Part shown: piece after piece, positions 53,566 to 63,371 of the stretch
How positions within the stretch are numbered: the first letter of the stretch is position 1
Layout of the letters: every line of letters begins with the position of its first letter
DNA from: Streptomyces camponoticapitis
Lineage (GTDB): Bacteria > Actinomycetota > Actinomycetes > Streptomycetales > Streptomycetaceae
NCBI RefSeq assembly: GCF_014646115.1
Contig: NZ_BMMV01000002.1
Span: forward strand, 323,322 to 387,321
Length of the DNA: 64,000 nt
Reading direction: 5' to 3'
Position numbers and translations under genes: made by a program
Notes under the pieces: model-generated
Told to the model about the DNA's origin: nothing
Database searches by the model: none
What the model saw: the letters and a program-made list of their open reading frames with translations, nothing else

Positions 53566-54939
53566 TCACATCTCGAAGGATTCATGGTGGATACGGCGGT
53601 CGGGCACACCCGCCTCGCGCAGTGCCTCGTACGACTGGCGGGCCAGCCCGGCCGGCCCGCAGACATAGACGTCGTGGTCGTCGATGTCCGGCAGCAGCTC
53701 ACGCAACCGTTTCGGAGTGATCTCCGGCCGGACCCCGTCCGGTCCGTTGACCGCGTACAGCAACCGCGCGCCCCGCGCCGCCGCGATCTGCCGAAGCTCC
53801 CCCCAGAGCGCCAGGTCCTCCGTCTTGCTGGCCCGGTAGAGCAGGGTCAGGTCGCCCGGCTCGCCGGGGAGCGTTTCGAACAGCGCCCGCATCGGGGTGA
53901 TACCGGCACCGCCCGCGATCATCAGCACCTTCTCCTGGCTGCGCCGGGCAGCCGTCATCGCTCCGTAGGGACCCTCCGCCCAGACCCGGGTGCCGGGCCG
54001 GAGCCGCGACACGGCCTCGCTGTGCTCACCGTTCGCCTTGACGGTGATCCTCAGCAGATCGGGTCGCGGCGCCGCAGACAGGGAGTACGGATTGGAGCTC
54101 CAGCGCAGCCCGTCCGTGAGGAACCGCCAGCGGAAGAACTGGCCGGGCTGCGCGCCGAGCCGGTGCAGCCGGCGCCCGGTGATCAGGACGGAGACCACGC
54201 CCGGCGACTCGTACACCGTCCTCTCGACCCGCATGCGATGGCGCCGGTTGAGCCGGATCGGCGCCAGCACGCGATACCAGATCAGCAGGAGACCGGCCAC
54301 GCCGTACAGGACGTACCAGAGGGTGCGCGCGGTCGGGTTCGCGACGAACTCGGCGCCGGCGGCCAGTTGATGCCAGAAGGACAGATACACCGCGACGTAG
54401 GTGAGCAGATGCAGGTAGTACCAGATCTCGTAGCGCATCCTCCGGCGCACCGCCCGCGCGGAGATGAAGCCGATCACCAGCAGCAGCGCGGTGCCGACGG
54501 TCGCCTCGATCATCCGGGGGAAGTCGAGGACGATGACGAGAGTCTGCTCCACCAGACCGGTGTTGGCCTGGACGGAATAGCCTCCGATCGTCAGCAGAAG
54601 ATGGGCGAGCACCAGACTGACGGCGAAACGACCGCTCATCGCGTGCCAGCGCGCCACCCGGTCCGAACCCACCCGCCGCTCCAGCGCCGGGACCCGGGCC
54701 ATCAGCAGGACGACGACCGCGATCGTGTAGCCGCCCAGCAGTCCGGTGAGGCGGCCCGATCCGAGCAGCCACTCGGCCAGGTCGATGTGGACGACCGGCG
54801 TGTTCTGCCACCACAGGGCCATGACACCGATCGCGCCCGCCCACCACATCGCCAACAACGGGCGCGCGCCTTGCCGTTGCGGGCGGATCGCGCGCATGGT
54901 CTGCCGTCTGGCGGCTCGGCCGTTGTGCATGATCGCCAA
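53566..54939 (-). CDS. Ferric reductase-like transmembrane flavoprotein
   Basis: About 457 residues. Six membrane helices in the N-terminal half have paired His residues in RWHAMSGRFAVSLVLAHLLL and YYLHLLTYVAVYLSFWHQL for two haems. The C-terminal half is a ferredoxin-NADP reductase-like module with NPYSLSAAP (FAD), MIAGGAGITPMRAL and VYVCGPAGLARQS (NAD(P)H). It would move electrons from NAD(P)H across the membrane. gaggag lies 7 bases before a TTG at 54939; ATG 54930 is the alternative start. First gene of the FMN-binding/ApbE operon. Confidence 0.88.
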   Translation of the reverse strand: MAIMHNGRAARRQTMRAIRPQRQGARPLLAMWWAGAIGVMALWWQNTPVVHIDLAEWLLGSGRLTGLLGGYTIAVVVLLMARVPALERRVGSDRVARWHAMSGRFAVSLVLAHLLLTIGGYSVQANTGLVEQTLVIVLDFPRMIEATVGTALLLVIGFISARAVRRRMRYEIWYYLHLLTYVAVYLSFWHQLAAGAEFVANPTARTLWYVLYGVAGLLLIWYRVLAPIRLNRRHRMRVERTVYESPGVVSVLITGRRLHRLGAQPGQFFRWRFLTDGLRWSSNPYSLSAAPRPDLLRITVKANGEHSEAVSRLRPGTRVWAEGPYGAMTAARRSQEKVLMIAGGAGITPMRALFETLPGEPGDLTLLYRASKTEDLALWGELRQIAAARGARLLYAVNGPDGVRPEITPKRLRELLPDIDDHDVYVCGPAGLARQSYEALREAGVPDRRIHHESFEM

Positions 54940-55243
54940 GGGACAGCTCCTCGATTCTCCTCGGTGCCCGTCCATACGGATGAGAGCGACCTCGAGTTCA
55001 ATCGCGGAGCGGACAGGTACGACGGATCCGGAGCACAACTGCCGCCCCACGTCGCCCCCGAGGCCCCGAACCCCGCCCCGGCGGTCGCCGCCCACGTCCC
55101 GTCCACCGCCGGCGGGGCGGCCTCCCCAACAAGAGGCGCGTGCCTATCGGGGCAGGCGGACCAGTACGGCGCGTAACCTTTCCCGTCCCGCCGTGGGCCG
55201 GCGGGCGCGGTGGTCCGACCGGCGGGCTGATTGACTGTGCGGT
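54940..55243. other. Intergenic region, no gene seen
   Basis: A 304-base gap between the divergent reductase operon and the next gene. It should contain both promoters. I could not fix good -35/-10 pairs, although a TTGACT at 55232 lies too close to the start at 55244 to serve as its -35. Confidence 0.5.
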
Positions 55244-56077
55244 GTGACTGAGATGATCAACCTTCCGGATCCTGAGGCGAATTGGGCGCCCGCCGTGTCC
55301 TCGACTCCTGTGGGTGCGGGCAATCCGGCACGGCAGTGCTCGGTGTTCCAGGCCGCCACCGAGCCGCTGATCGCGCTGGCGCTCCTCGCCGTGGACCTGG
55401 ACTCGGTGGCTCGGCGGCTGAGACTGACGATCGAGGAATCATGGGACGAACACGGCGCTGTGCGCGCCGCGTTCTTCGTCCTCGACGGCACGGACTTCGT
55501 CGTCACCCACCACGAGCGTGACAGCTCGGGAACGTACGTCTGGGTCAGGAGGTCCGGCCCTGTCAATCCCGCTGAGCGCACGACTGTTCTCCTCACCGCC
55601 CTCGGCGTGGGCACCGACGCGGTGATCTACTCCACCTGGGGCCTGGGCGCCGACCTTTCCCGGGTGCCGGATGCCTGGAGCTGGCCCGTCGAGTCACACC
55701 AGCGATTCTGGGAGAACTTCCGGAAGCGGCTGGGCATGTACGTCGGTCGCGTCACGTACGAGGGAGTAACGGCCTACCTCAACGGTTACGACCATGCCTC
55801 CGGCGGTGCGCTGCTCAGCGGATTGCGACAGTGGCTCGCGGACACCCACCGGGTCGGTCAGAACCTCGTCTGGCCCGCCCAGGTCGTCCAGATCGTGTTC
55901 CCCGAGGGCCGGCCGGCCGAGCCGTGGTCGCAAGACGAGCACCGCCAGGCCGTCGCCGGGCTCCTCGCCCTCCTGGAGGCGTTCTTCGAGTTCAGCACGG
56001 CGGGGTCGGCGGCTCTCAGGAGGGAGGGGGCGCCGGCTGGGCCGGGGGCGGGGGCTTCGACTGCTGGTCCGTCGTGA
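55244..56077 (+). CDS. Hypothetical protein, family not recognised
   Basis: A 277-residue soluble protein, with no signal or membrane segment. It has a strand-rich first part (LRLTIEESWDEHGAVRAAFF) and a distinctive motif FRKRLGMYVGRVTYEGVTAY then LNGYDHASGGALLSG, reminiscent of immunity-type proteins but not assignable. The C-terminal tail is Ala/Gly/Pro-rich. It starts at GTG 55244; ATG 55253 is an alternative. Codon pattern is strongly coding. Neighbours are equally uncharacterised. Confidence 0.7.
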   Translation: MTEMINLPDPEANWAPAVSSTPVGAGNPARQCSVFQAATEPLIALALLAVDLDSVARRLRLTIEESWDEHGAVRAAFFVLDGTDFVVTHHERDSSGTYVWVRRSGPVNPAERTTVLLTALGVGTDAVIYSTWGLGADLSRVPDAWSWPVESHQRFWENFRKRLGMYVGRVTYEGVTAYLNGYDHASGGALLSGLRQWLADTHRVGQNLVWPAQVVQIVFPEGRPAEPWSQDEHRQAVAGLLALLEAFFEFSTAGSAALRREGAPAGPGAGASTAGPS

Positions 56078-56198
56078 GCGGGCGCTGGCTGTTGGGGGCC
56101 TTCTTCGTGCCGTGGTAGTCCCGCTTCCTGCGACGTACCTGGCCGGGCTTCTCGGTGTTCGGCGGGGTCTCCTCCGCCGGTTCGGGAGTGTCCTGCAC
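56016..56198 (-). CDS. Possible small basic/proline-rich protein
   Basis: A 60-residue frame from GTG 56198, with gaggag 5 bases upstream. It reads MQDTPEPAEETPPNTEKPGQ then VRRRKRDYHGTKKAPNSQ and a Pro-rich tail. It overlaps the end of the plus-strand gene by 62 bases in antiparallel. The composition could be real or a by-product of GC-rich sequence. Confidence 0.35.
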   Translation of the reverse strand: MQDTPEPAEETPPNTEKPGQVRRRKRDYHGTKKAPNSQRPLTTDQQSKPPPPAQPAPPPS

Positions 56199-56282
56199 TC
56201 GAACTCCTCGTGGCGTGGGTAGGTGCGTTGATGTCATTGAAGCGCATCGCGCCTCGGTCCCGCTCGGCACAGAAAGCGGTCC

Positions 56283-57014
56283 ATGCTGCCGTCCACGATC
56301 CTCGGTCTCGTCCTGCTCATCGTCGTGCTCCTACCGGGAGCGGCCCATATCAAGGTCCGGCAGCTCCGGTGGCCCGAGCGGGACGTCTCCCCGCTCTGGG
56401 AGACGCTCCGCCTGATCACCATCAGCGTCGTCGCCGACGCTCTGGCGCTGCTGCTGTTCGGCCTGTGCCGGGTGTGCGCGCCGGGTTCGACCCCGGATGT
56501 GGGGGCCCTGGTCCGCGAGCCGGGCCCGTACGCCCGCTCCCACTACGTCTCCCTGTTGTGGTGGTCACTGGTCCTGCTCCTGGTCGCCGTCTGCGGCGCG
56601 GCCTGGTGCGGAACGGAACGCGCCGCCCGGCTGGCCGCGCGGCTGCCGGTCGTCGGACGCCACGTGCCCGAGCAAGAGCACCCATCCAGGGTCTCCGCCT
56701 GGTGGCAGGCGTTCAACGAGTGGCCGGAGGCGCGCGTTCAGGTCGGCTGTCTGCTGGAGGACGGCGCCTACTGGTCCGGGTGGCTGCGCTCGTACTCGAA
56801 CCGGGTGTCGGACGACGCGGAGCGCGAACTCGTCCTCGGCGGGCCCCTCCAGTACCGTCCACCAGGTGCCGTCGAGGCGGCCGAACTGCCGGACACCGGC
56901 GCGGTGATCCTGAGCGCCCGCCGGATCACCGCGATCACCGTCACCTATGTGGTGTCTCCCACGTCGGCGCCCTCGGCCTCGTCCGCGTCCCCCTCCTCAA
57001 CGCCACCACCGTGA
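56283..57014 (+). CDS. DUF6338-like membrane protein
   Basis: A 243-residue protein. A hydrophobic N-terminus (LGLVLLIVVLLPGAAHI) is followed by two more membrane segments (LALLLFGLCRV, LLWWSLVLLLVAVCGAAWC). The soluble C-terminal part has CLLEDGAYWSGWLRSYSN and GGPLQYRPPGA, resembling DUF6338 proteins, which have a short DG-x-x-G strand repeat. Function unknown. Convergent with the CHAT gene; the ends are 10 bases apart, so they are not an operon. Confidence 0.6.
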   Translation: MLPSTILGLVLLIVVLLPGAAHIKVRQLRWPERDVSPLWETLRLITISVVADALALLLFGLCRVCAPGSTPDVGALVREPGPYARSHYVSLLWWSLVLLLVAVCGAAWCGTERAARLAARLPVVGRHVPEQEHPSRVSAWWQAFNEWPEARVQVGCLLEDGAYWSGWLRSYSNRVSDDAERELVLGGPLQYRPPGAVEAAELPDTGAVILSARRITAITVTYVVSPTSAPSASSASPSSTPPP

Positions 57015-57024
57015 CAGTGAGTTG

Positions 57025-60000
57025 TCAGCACCCGTGGAAGGAGAGAACGGCCCAGCAGAACGTGCTGGCGTCCTGCCGCGCCGACGCCCAGGGGCCGGCC
57101 TCCTCCCCTGACTCCGGTGCCAGGGCCGGGAGTTGGGGATACGCGGCGTACTTCTCCGCGTTGGTGGAGTCCCGTACCCAGATCTGAGCCTGTCTCAGCG
57201 CCTGCTCCGGCTCCAGCCCGTCGCCCAGCCAGTGGGTGTAGAACCTGTCGGTGATGAGCGAACAGACCCAGCCGTCCGCGTCCCATCCGGTCGCCATCAC
57301 CCCGGCGTAACCGCCTTGCAGGAACGCGGAAGGCATCCCCGCGGCCTCGTCGAGTACCGCCTCGTCCAGCGCCCCGGTGCGGCAGGTCGGCAGGAGCGCC
57401 AGGCGCGCGTCCCGCGAGGCGAGTCTCAGCACGTCCCGCACCGTCAGCAGCCGCCCCCGTGCCATGACGAGCCCTCCGTCCAGCGGCGAGCCGTCCACCA
57501 CCGTGCCGTGACAGACGAAGTGCTGGACCGAAGCGTGCGGCAGCGCCGCGAGTACGGCCTCGCGGGTGGCTTCCGAGCCGCTCAGGGAGGTTCCCGTCCC
57601 GCTCGGGAAGTGCTGTCGCGCCAGGGATATTTCCCACTTCGCGGAGGGCATCGGGTCGTGCGTCGGCACCGGTTCCGGCTCCTGCACCGTCAGCAGGGTG
57701 TGGTTTCGGCCGGTGCGGGAGCGGATGGCGCGGGCGGCGCCGAGGGCCCTTACGTTGGGCTGGTAGCTGACGGCCAGGTCGTCGATCACATACCGGTGGC
57801 CGGTCGGAGCGGTGGGGTCAGGGCGGCGGGCCGCGTGTAGCGGGAGCAGGCCGAGCCCGCCCACCGCGGTCAGCGATACCTTTGCCACACCGCGTAGCCG
57901 GCGCAGGACGGGAGCCATCACGTCGGTCCACAGCCGGTCGGCGACGGCGTCGCACTTCGCCTCGCGCTCCTCTTCGTCCGGCGTGTCCAGAGCGTCCCGC
58001 CAATCCGCGACCAGCCCGTCCTGGACCGAGGTCGTGAGTGAGGGCAGGGGTATCCGGAGCGGTCGCGCGTTGCCGGTCGCGGGCAGCGAGAGCGCGACAC
58101 CGCCGCGGTCGGTCGCCAGGAGGTAGACCACGTGCGTGCCCGACTCCCTTACGGTCCGGGCCAGTTCGCCGTACGAGGGAGGCGGCAGGAAGCTTTCGAG
58201 CCCCACCGAATCGCGGATCCGCGCGACCACCGCGTCGAACCGGTCGCGTACCCGCGCGGCCCGCGTCGCGTCCCTCCCGGTGCCCGTAGGCGTTCCCGCG
58301 TCGGCCTCCACCCCGGCCCCCACCCCGGCGCCCGAGTCGGTCGACCAGTCGGCCAGAAGCTCCGCGTCGGTGCTCGCCACCTCGGCGGCCGCGGCCCGGA
58401 ACGCGTCGGCGAGATCGGAACGCCCTGCCTGCCTGAGCCGGTCCAGGTCGGCGGCCCTTCGTTCCAGGGCCTCGGTGAGCATCAGCGCCCGGCCCGACTC
58501 GACGGCGACGACGGAACGGCCGAGCATTCCGGACTCGGCGAAGGCGTAGGCCGCGCGAGCTCCCATCCCGTCGGCGCGGGACAGGACCGACTTCTTGTCG
58601 CCGCGCGTGACCTGGACACGGCTGAGGTGGTGCAGTGCGCTCAGTCCGTGGCGGTACGCCTCGGCCGCCTCCAGCAACGCACCACGGCTCCACGCCCAGT
58701 CGCCCCAGGCCCGCGCCGTACTGTGCTCGACGGCGGGGCTGAACTCGGCCGCGGCGTCGCACGCGTGCTTCGCGGCTTCGGTGGCCCGTGCCTCGTCGTC
58801 CGGGGCGCCGCTGATCTGCGCCTTGGCCAGCCGTACTCGGAAAACCTGCGCGAGGAGCACCGACCGGTTGGCACTGCCGGCCGGTAACTGACCATCCAAC
58901 GCGGCGAGTTGTACGGCAGCGGCCTCAAGGCCGGGCAGGTCGCGGCGGACGGCCGCGAGGCCGAACCGGCACTCCGCCTGAGTCACGCCCGCGAGCAGTG
59001 CTTCACGTTCGTTGAAGGTGCCGCCGCCCAGTGCTTCCGTGATCCTGTCGAGCGCCTCCTCGAACAGCGGCTCGGCGGACTGCGGCCGGATGCGGGCGAG
59101 ATCCAGCAGGCAGTGGGCGGACATGCGCAGTGCATTCGCGCGCAGGGGCCCGCCGCCCGAGAGATCGGTCGCCCGGGAGGCCAGGGCCAACGCGTCGTAC
59201 AGATCCTGTGAAGCGGGCTCGCCGGCACCCCCGCGCACCTGATGGCGGCGGAAGAGGGCGAAGCTCTGATTCAGCAGATAGGCCGGATCGGTTGACGCCT
59301 CCCCGTCGTTACGGAGGATGTCGACGGCCTCGTCACCGGCCTGCAGACGGCCGTCGCGGCGCAGGCGGATCTCCGCGAGCACGGCCTCCACGCTTCTCGT
59401 CCGGTCGCCGATGATTCCGTGCAGGGGACCCTGGTCGGCGGACTGCCGCCTGAGCGACTCCTCCGCCTCGGCCAACGGGCCCGTGTCGCTGGTGCGTTGA
59501 TGACGTACGAAGGCGATCTGCGACAGCACGAGCGAGCGCACGGCGGCATAGCCGGGAACGGCCGGGCCTTGGCCCGAGGCGTCCAGCTCCTCGATGATGC
59601 CGTGGGCTTCCGTCAGGTGCTGGTCGACGGACGTGCCGACTCGGGTGACCCAACTCATCAGCGCGTTCGCCAGGTTGGACCGGGCCACCAGGCGCAGTGG
59701 GCCGTCGGACGAAGTCTCCAGGAGCCGTCCGGCCTCCCGGCACCGTTCGATCGCTCGCGCCAGCAACTCCTCACGTGCGGAGACTTCCCATTCGCCGTAG
59801 TCCACCGCGGCCAACTGGAGGAGAGCGCCCGCGCGTTCCTCGATCCCGGCTCCCGGGCGACGGTACGCGCGCTCCAACTGCTCGCGCGTCGACTCCCCGC
59901 TCGCCACGGCTGAGGGGCCGGAGCCGGCTCCGGAGCGGCCGGGGAGGTAGGACCGGAACACGTTGATGTTGTGCTCGATGTCCCGGGCCGCTTCGGCGGC

Positions 60001-60249
60001 GTGCAGTCCTTGGGCGCTACCGCCCAAGCGAGCTGCCTCCGCCGCGGCGAGGTCCCGGGCCTCCGTCAAGTGGCCTATCGCCTCATGGAGTTGATCGAAC
60101 TGATCCGCCCGCCCCTGACAGCGGTAGGCACAGTAGAGACTCGTCGCCAGATTCCCCAGGGCCGGTATGCGCTGATCAGGGCGCCGCCCAGCCGCCGCGA
60201 GCGCCGCCCTGTCCTCCCGTACCGCCGCGTCGACCTGATCGCACGGCAT
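57025..60249 (-). CDS. TPR-like CHAT-domain protease
   Basis: A 1,074-residue protein from ATG 60249. Its long N-terminal part (about residues 20-650) is helical, with TPR-like repeats (ALGNLATSLYCAYRCQGRAD, LLQLAAVDYGEWEVSAREEL). The C-terminal CHAT domain has VVYLLATDRGGVALSLP, catalytic His914 in QHFVCHGTVVDGSPLDG and Cys956 in ALLPTCRTGA, then MPSAFLQGGYAGVMATGWDA. This is a caspase-like cysteine protease module. Such proteins act as effectors, often in defence or cell-death systems, but the partner here is not known. Alternative starts are ATG 60291 and 60306. Confidence 0.87.
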   Translation of the reverse strand: MPCDQVDAAVREDRAALAAAGRRPDQRIPALGNLATSLYCAYRCQGRADQFDQLHEAIGHLTEARDLAAAEAARLGGSAQGLHAAEAARDIEHNINVFRSYLPGRSGAGSGPSAVASGESTREQLERAYRRPGAGIEERAGALLQLAAVDYGEWEVSAREELLARAIERCREAGRLLETSSDGPLRLVARSNLANALMSWVTRVGTSVDQHLTEAHGIIEELDASGQGPAVPGYAAVRSLVLSQIAFVRHQRTSDTGPLAEAEESLRRQSADQGPLHGIIGDRTRSVEAVLAEIRLRRDGRLQAGDEAVDILRNDGEASTDPAYLLNQSFALFRRHQVRGGAGEPASQDLYDALALASRATDLSGGGPLRANALRMSAHCLLDLARIRPQSAEPLFEEALDRITEALGGGTFNEREALLAGVTQAECRFGLAAVRRDLPGLEAAAVQLAALDGQLPAGSANRSVLLAQVFRVRLAKAQISGAPDDEARATEAAKHACDAAAEFSPAVEHSTARAWGDWAWSRGALLEAAEAYRHGLSALHHLSRVQVTRGDKKSVLSRADGMGARAAYAFAESGMLGRSVVAVESGRALMLTEALERRAADLDRLRQAGRSDLADAFRAAAAEVASTDAELLADWSTDSGAGVGAGVEADAGTPTGTGRDATRAARVRDRFDAVVARIRDSVGLESFLPPPSYGELARTVRESGTHVVYLLATDRGGVALSLPATGNARPLRIPLPSLTTSVQDGLVADWRDALDTPDEEEREAKCDAVADRLWTDVMAPVLRRLRGVAKVSLTAVGGLGLLPLHAARRPDPTAPTGHRYVIDDLAVSYQPNVRALGAARAIRSRTGRNHTLLTVQEPEPVPTHDPMPSAKWEISLARQHFPSGTGTSLSGSEATREAVLAALPHASVQHFVCHGTVVDGSPLDGGLVMARGRLLTVRDVLRLASRDARLALLPTCRTGALDEAVLDEAAGMPSAFLQGGYAGVMATGWDADGWVCSLITDRFYTHWLGDGLEPEQALRQAQIWVRDSTNAEKYAAYPQLPALAPESGEEAGPWASARQDASTFCWAVLSFHGC

Positions 60250-60634
60250 GTTCTCGTCACGCGGCTCGTGTCGCGGTCTGCCCAGGTGCATTCTCCACGC
60301 CCTCATGCCTGGTCCCGGTTCCGCTCCCGGCCCGGCAGGGGCCGCATCACCGGAACAACCACCCCGAAGCGCCTGCCGAGTTGACGGCGAGCCACTCAGG
60401 GCGATCAGCATGGCCCCGGGAAGCTGTCCGCGCCATCCCGAACAACCATTCGGAGCGACGAACTTCTCGGCGGGCGGAGTCGACCGGCGTACGAGACCTC
60501 GTGGGCACCCGCACGCCCGAGTCAACTCCGACCGCGAAGCCGCCGTCGCCCGCCTCACCCTGAACGAAGCGAACCGCCCGTGTGCCCTACTGGTTCGGGG
60601 ACTTGTTGAGTGCCGGAGCGCGGGCGGAGCACCG
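60250..60634. other. Intergenic region with no supported gene
   Basis: A 385-base stretch between the CHAT gene and the next gene on the same strand. Open frames exist but look like GC-rich noise. It should hold the CHAT promoter and the acyl-CoA oxidase terminator. No convincing element was found by eye. Confidence 0.5.
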
Positions 60635-62434
60635 TCAGGGTGCCGTCAGCATCGGCAGGGAGGAGAGGTGTTCCTCGGGGATGTCGAAGGCTTGTGTCAG
60701 CGCCGGCAGATGTGGGGCGAGCCGGGCGGTCAGGCTCTCCAGGGTCCGGGGGAGTGAGCGGACCTGCTCCTCGGTGAGCGCCTTCTCGACCAGGAGCAGT
60801 CCGCTCCTGGAGGCGACCCGGACCAGCAGGAACAGCGAGTACAGGTCGTCCAGGACGGCGCGGGTGCGAGGGTCGGTGACACGGGCGAGGGCCGAGGCGA
60901 AGGCGTCGGCGGCCTGGCCCACCGAGTAGGCCTCGACCAGGCTCAGGGCCGCGGCTGACGCGTTGTTCCAGCGCCCGAGTGCGTCCCCCTTGTCGCCGCG
61001 CCGCAGGTCACGGCGCGCGGTCGTGTGCCAGTGACGCTCGGCGGCGGCGACGGCCCCTCGCAGGAAGCCGGGGTCGGTCAAACTCTCCTGGCCTGTTGCC
61101 TCCTGGGGCTCAGGCGCGAGCGTACGACCGAAGATCATCTCTGCCCCCGCCTTGCACCAGATCGCCAGGTTGTCCCCCTCCGCGGTGATGGCCCCGTCCA
61201 CGTTCGCGGCGAACTCCGCCAACCCGTTGACCGGGAACAGCGCCCGGGCGCCGCAGCGCTCCCGGCTCTCGATCACGATCTCCCGGGCCTGCCAGGAGAT
61301 CCACCCCTTCGCGACGGCCACGAGACGTTCGGTCTCCGCCCGGTCCTCGGGCTCGTGGGTGATCCAGCGCTCGGTGACCGCGCGGTGGAAGAAGGTCATG
61401 GCGTAGGCCGTCGCCACGCGTTGGAGCAGCCGGGCGTGATGGCTGCGGTGCGCGGCCAGCGGAACGCGCCGCCCCGCCACCGGGCCGGAGATCCGCCGGG
61501 TGTACGCGTAGCGGACAGCGATCGCCAGCGCCGCCCGGCAGCCGCCCAGGGTGCTCGCGCTCATACAGAGCTTCCCGACGGTCACCCGCCGGATCGAGTG
61601 CAGGAACCGTTTGCGCGGACTGCCCACGTCGCTCGTGAAGGTACCGTCCGGCAGCAGCCGTCCGTGATCGCCCTGGATGAGGGCCGTCCTGGGGAGGCGT
61701 ACCTGGTCGAAGCTGGTGGCGCAGTGGTCCACCGGGCTGCCGATTCGTTCGGGCAGAGTCACCACGGTGATGCCCGGCAGGGTTCCCCGGCGGTCGCTCA
61801 GCGGGGTGAGGAAGAGAAAGACGCCCTGGTCCTGCTCGTCGATCAGCAGTCGGGCCGCCACCACCGCCGTCTTCGGTCCGCCCGCCGCACTGGTGTTGGG
61901 CATGTACTTCTGGGCGCCCTCGTGGGGGGTGTGCAGCACGAACTCGTCACGTGCGCGGTCGAATCGGGCGACGGTCTCCAACGCGGCGGCGTCGTTGCCG
62001 TGGGCGCGTTCGGTGCACAAGAAGACGCCGGTGCGGGCGAGCGCGGTGAAATCGCTCAGGTCGCGCGACGGTGAGAGGTGGTCGTCGAGCAGGCTCCCGA
62101 GGAAGAGGTTGTAGTGGATGCCGGCCACGGTGGAGGTGGCGCCGTCCACCACCGATACCCACTCGTGCAGGGCGGCCAGAACGCGTGGGTCGCGGGCCAG
62201 GTGTTCGGGGGCGAACAGCTCTTCGTTCAGGGCCCGCAGCCGGTCGTAGGAGAGCTGCCACCTCTCCTCGACGGAGGCGTCGGTGCGGTGACGGAACAAC
62301 TCGGTCGAGATGGCCTTGCGCCAGCGCTCGTGGGAATCGGTGCCTTCGGGGCCGTCGAGGAAGAGCAGTTCGGTCAGCCTGGCGCTGTCGAGGGCCAGGT
62401 GGGAGCCGGTTACGGCCTCAGTGATGATCAACAC
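60635..62434 (-). CDS. Acyl-CoA oxidase/dehydrogenase family protein
   Basis: A 599-residue flavoenzyme similar to peroxisomal-type acyl-CoA oxidases. It shows YNLFLGSLLDDHLS, the FAD-contact TERAHGND, KYMPNTSAAGGPKTAVVAA, and the catalytic Glu of AITAEGDNLAIW. The C-terminal domain is the ACOX-type helical extension. It would introduce a double bond into fatty acyl-CoA and pass electrons to oxygen. Start is GTG 62434, with no strong ribosome site. The exact substrate and link to its neighbours are not clear. Confidence 0.88.
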   Translation of the reverse strand: MLIITEAVTGSHLALDSARLTELLFLDGPEGTDSHERWRKAISTELFRHRTDASVEERWQLSYDRLRALNEELFAPEHLARDPRVLAALHEWVSVVDGATSTVAGIHYNLFLGSLLDDHLSPSRDLSDFTALARTGVFLCTERAHGNDAAALETVARFDRARDEFVLHTPHEGAQKYMPNTSAAGGPKTAVVAARLLIDEQDQGVFLFLTPLSDRRGTLPGITVVTLPERIGSPVDHCATSFDQVRLPRTALIQGDHGRLLPDGTFTSDVGSPRKRFLHSIRRVTVGKLCMSASTLGGCRAALAIAVRYAYTRRISGPVAGRRVPLAAHRSHHARLLQRVATAYAMTFFHRAVTERWITHEPEDRAETERLVAVAKGWISWQAREIVIESRERCGARALFPVNGLAEFAANVDGAITAEGDNLAIWCKAGAEMIFGRTLAPEPQEATGQESLTDPGFLRGAVAAAERHWHTTARRDLRRGDKGDALGRWNNASAAALSLVEAYSVGQAADAFASALARVTDPRTRAVLDDLYSLFLLVRVASRSGLLLVEKALTEEQVRSLPRTLESLTARLAPHLPALTQAFDIPEEHLSSLPMLTAP

Positions 62435-62628
62435 GCCCGAAACAACGACACAACCCTCGAATGGAATCGCCCGCTCGCGAACTGCCCGGCAGAACCGGAG
62501 CCGGCTGGACAAGGACGGCGACTGTGCCGGATCATGCCCCCGACCAGCGTCGTCACCCGCACGGGACCGACCGCCTCGAAGGGCCGCCGCACCGGATCTC
62601 CTGGTTGAGCGCCGAGTCGGGGCACGGG

Positions 62629-63371
62629 TCAGGCGGACACCAGTTGCTGGCCGCCGTCGATGTCGTACGTCGCTCCCGTCATGGCTTCGTTGCGCATGAT
62701 GTGTACAGCGAGAGCGGCGATGTCCTGCGGGCCGACGACCCGTCGGATGGGCAGCGAGGCGCGGAGTTCTTCCCGCCGCGCTTCGAGCTGTTCGCCCAGG
62801 AGCGAGGCTGACAAGGGTGTGTCGACGAATCCGGCGGCGATGAGGTTCACCCGGATCGGCGCCACTTCGAGTGCCAGGCTCGCGGTGAGGGCGGGGAGCG
62901 CCGCGGTCAGCGCCGAGGTGACGGCCATGCCCTTGCCGGGGCGCCGGTGCCACCGATGAACAACAGCGTTCCCCCGTCCCGGACCTTGCCTTGGCTGTAC
63001 TTGGCCATCCCGACCGTCATGGCGAGGCGTTCGCCGAAGTGCCGACTGGTCTGCGCCAGGTCCATGTCGGCCAGCGGCGCGTACGAGGGACCGCCGGCTG
63101 TCGATATGACGTGGTCGACGGTGCTGGGGAGTTCACTGAAGAACTGCCGGAGACGCTCGGGGTCAGTCGCGTCGAACGACGTGGTGCTCAGCGGCTGGAC
63201 TTCCTCCGCCGCTCGCTCCAGTCGCCCCGGGTCCCGCCCCACCATGACGACCTGGCCTCCGAGCGCACGGACGTGACGAGCGGTTTCGAGTCCGATTCCC
63301 GAGCTCGCGCCTATCACCACGACGGTTTGGCCGGCCATCTCCTGGTGTTGGTTCGGCTTGCTGCCCGTCAT
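62629..63371 (-). pseudogene. SDR oxidoreductase gene split by a frameshift
   Basis: From ATG 63371 (gggagg upstream) the frame reads QTVVVIGASSGIGLETARHV to GGTLLFIGGTGA, then goes off as PARAWPSPRR and stops. From about 62936 a shifted frame continues RPGKGMAVTSALTAALPALT and NLIAAGFVDTPLSASLLGEQ, ending GATYDIDGGQQLVSA. Joined, these give a normal SDR lacking only a base or two at the junction. The gene is inactivated or the sequence carries an error near 62935. A TetR gene sits divergently upstream. Confidence 0.8.
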
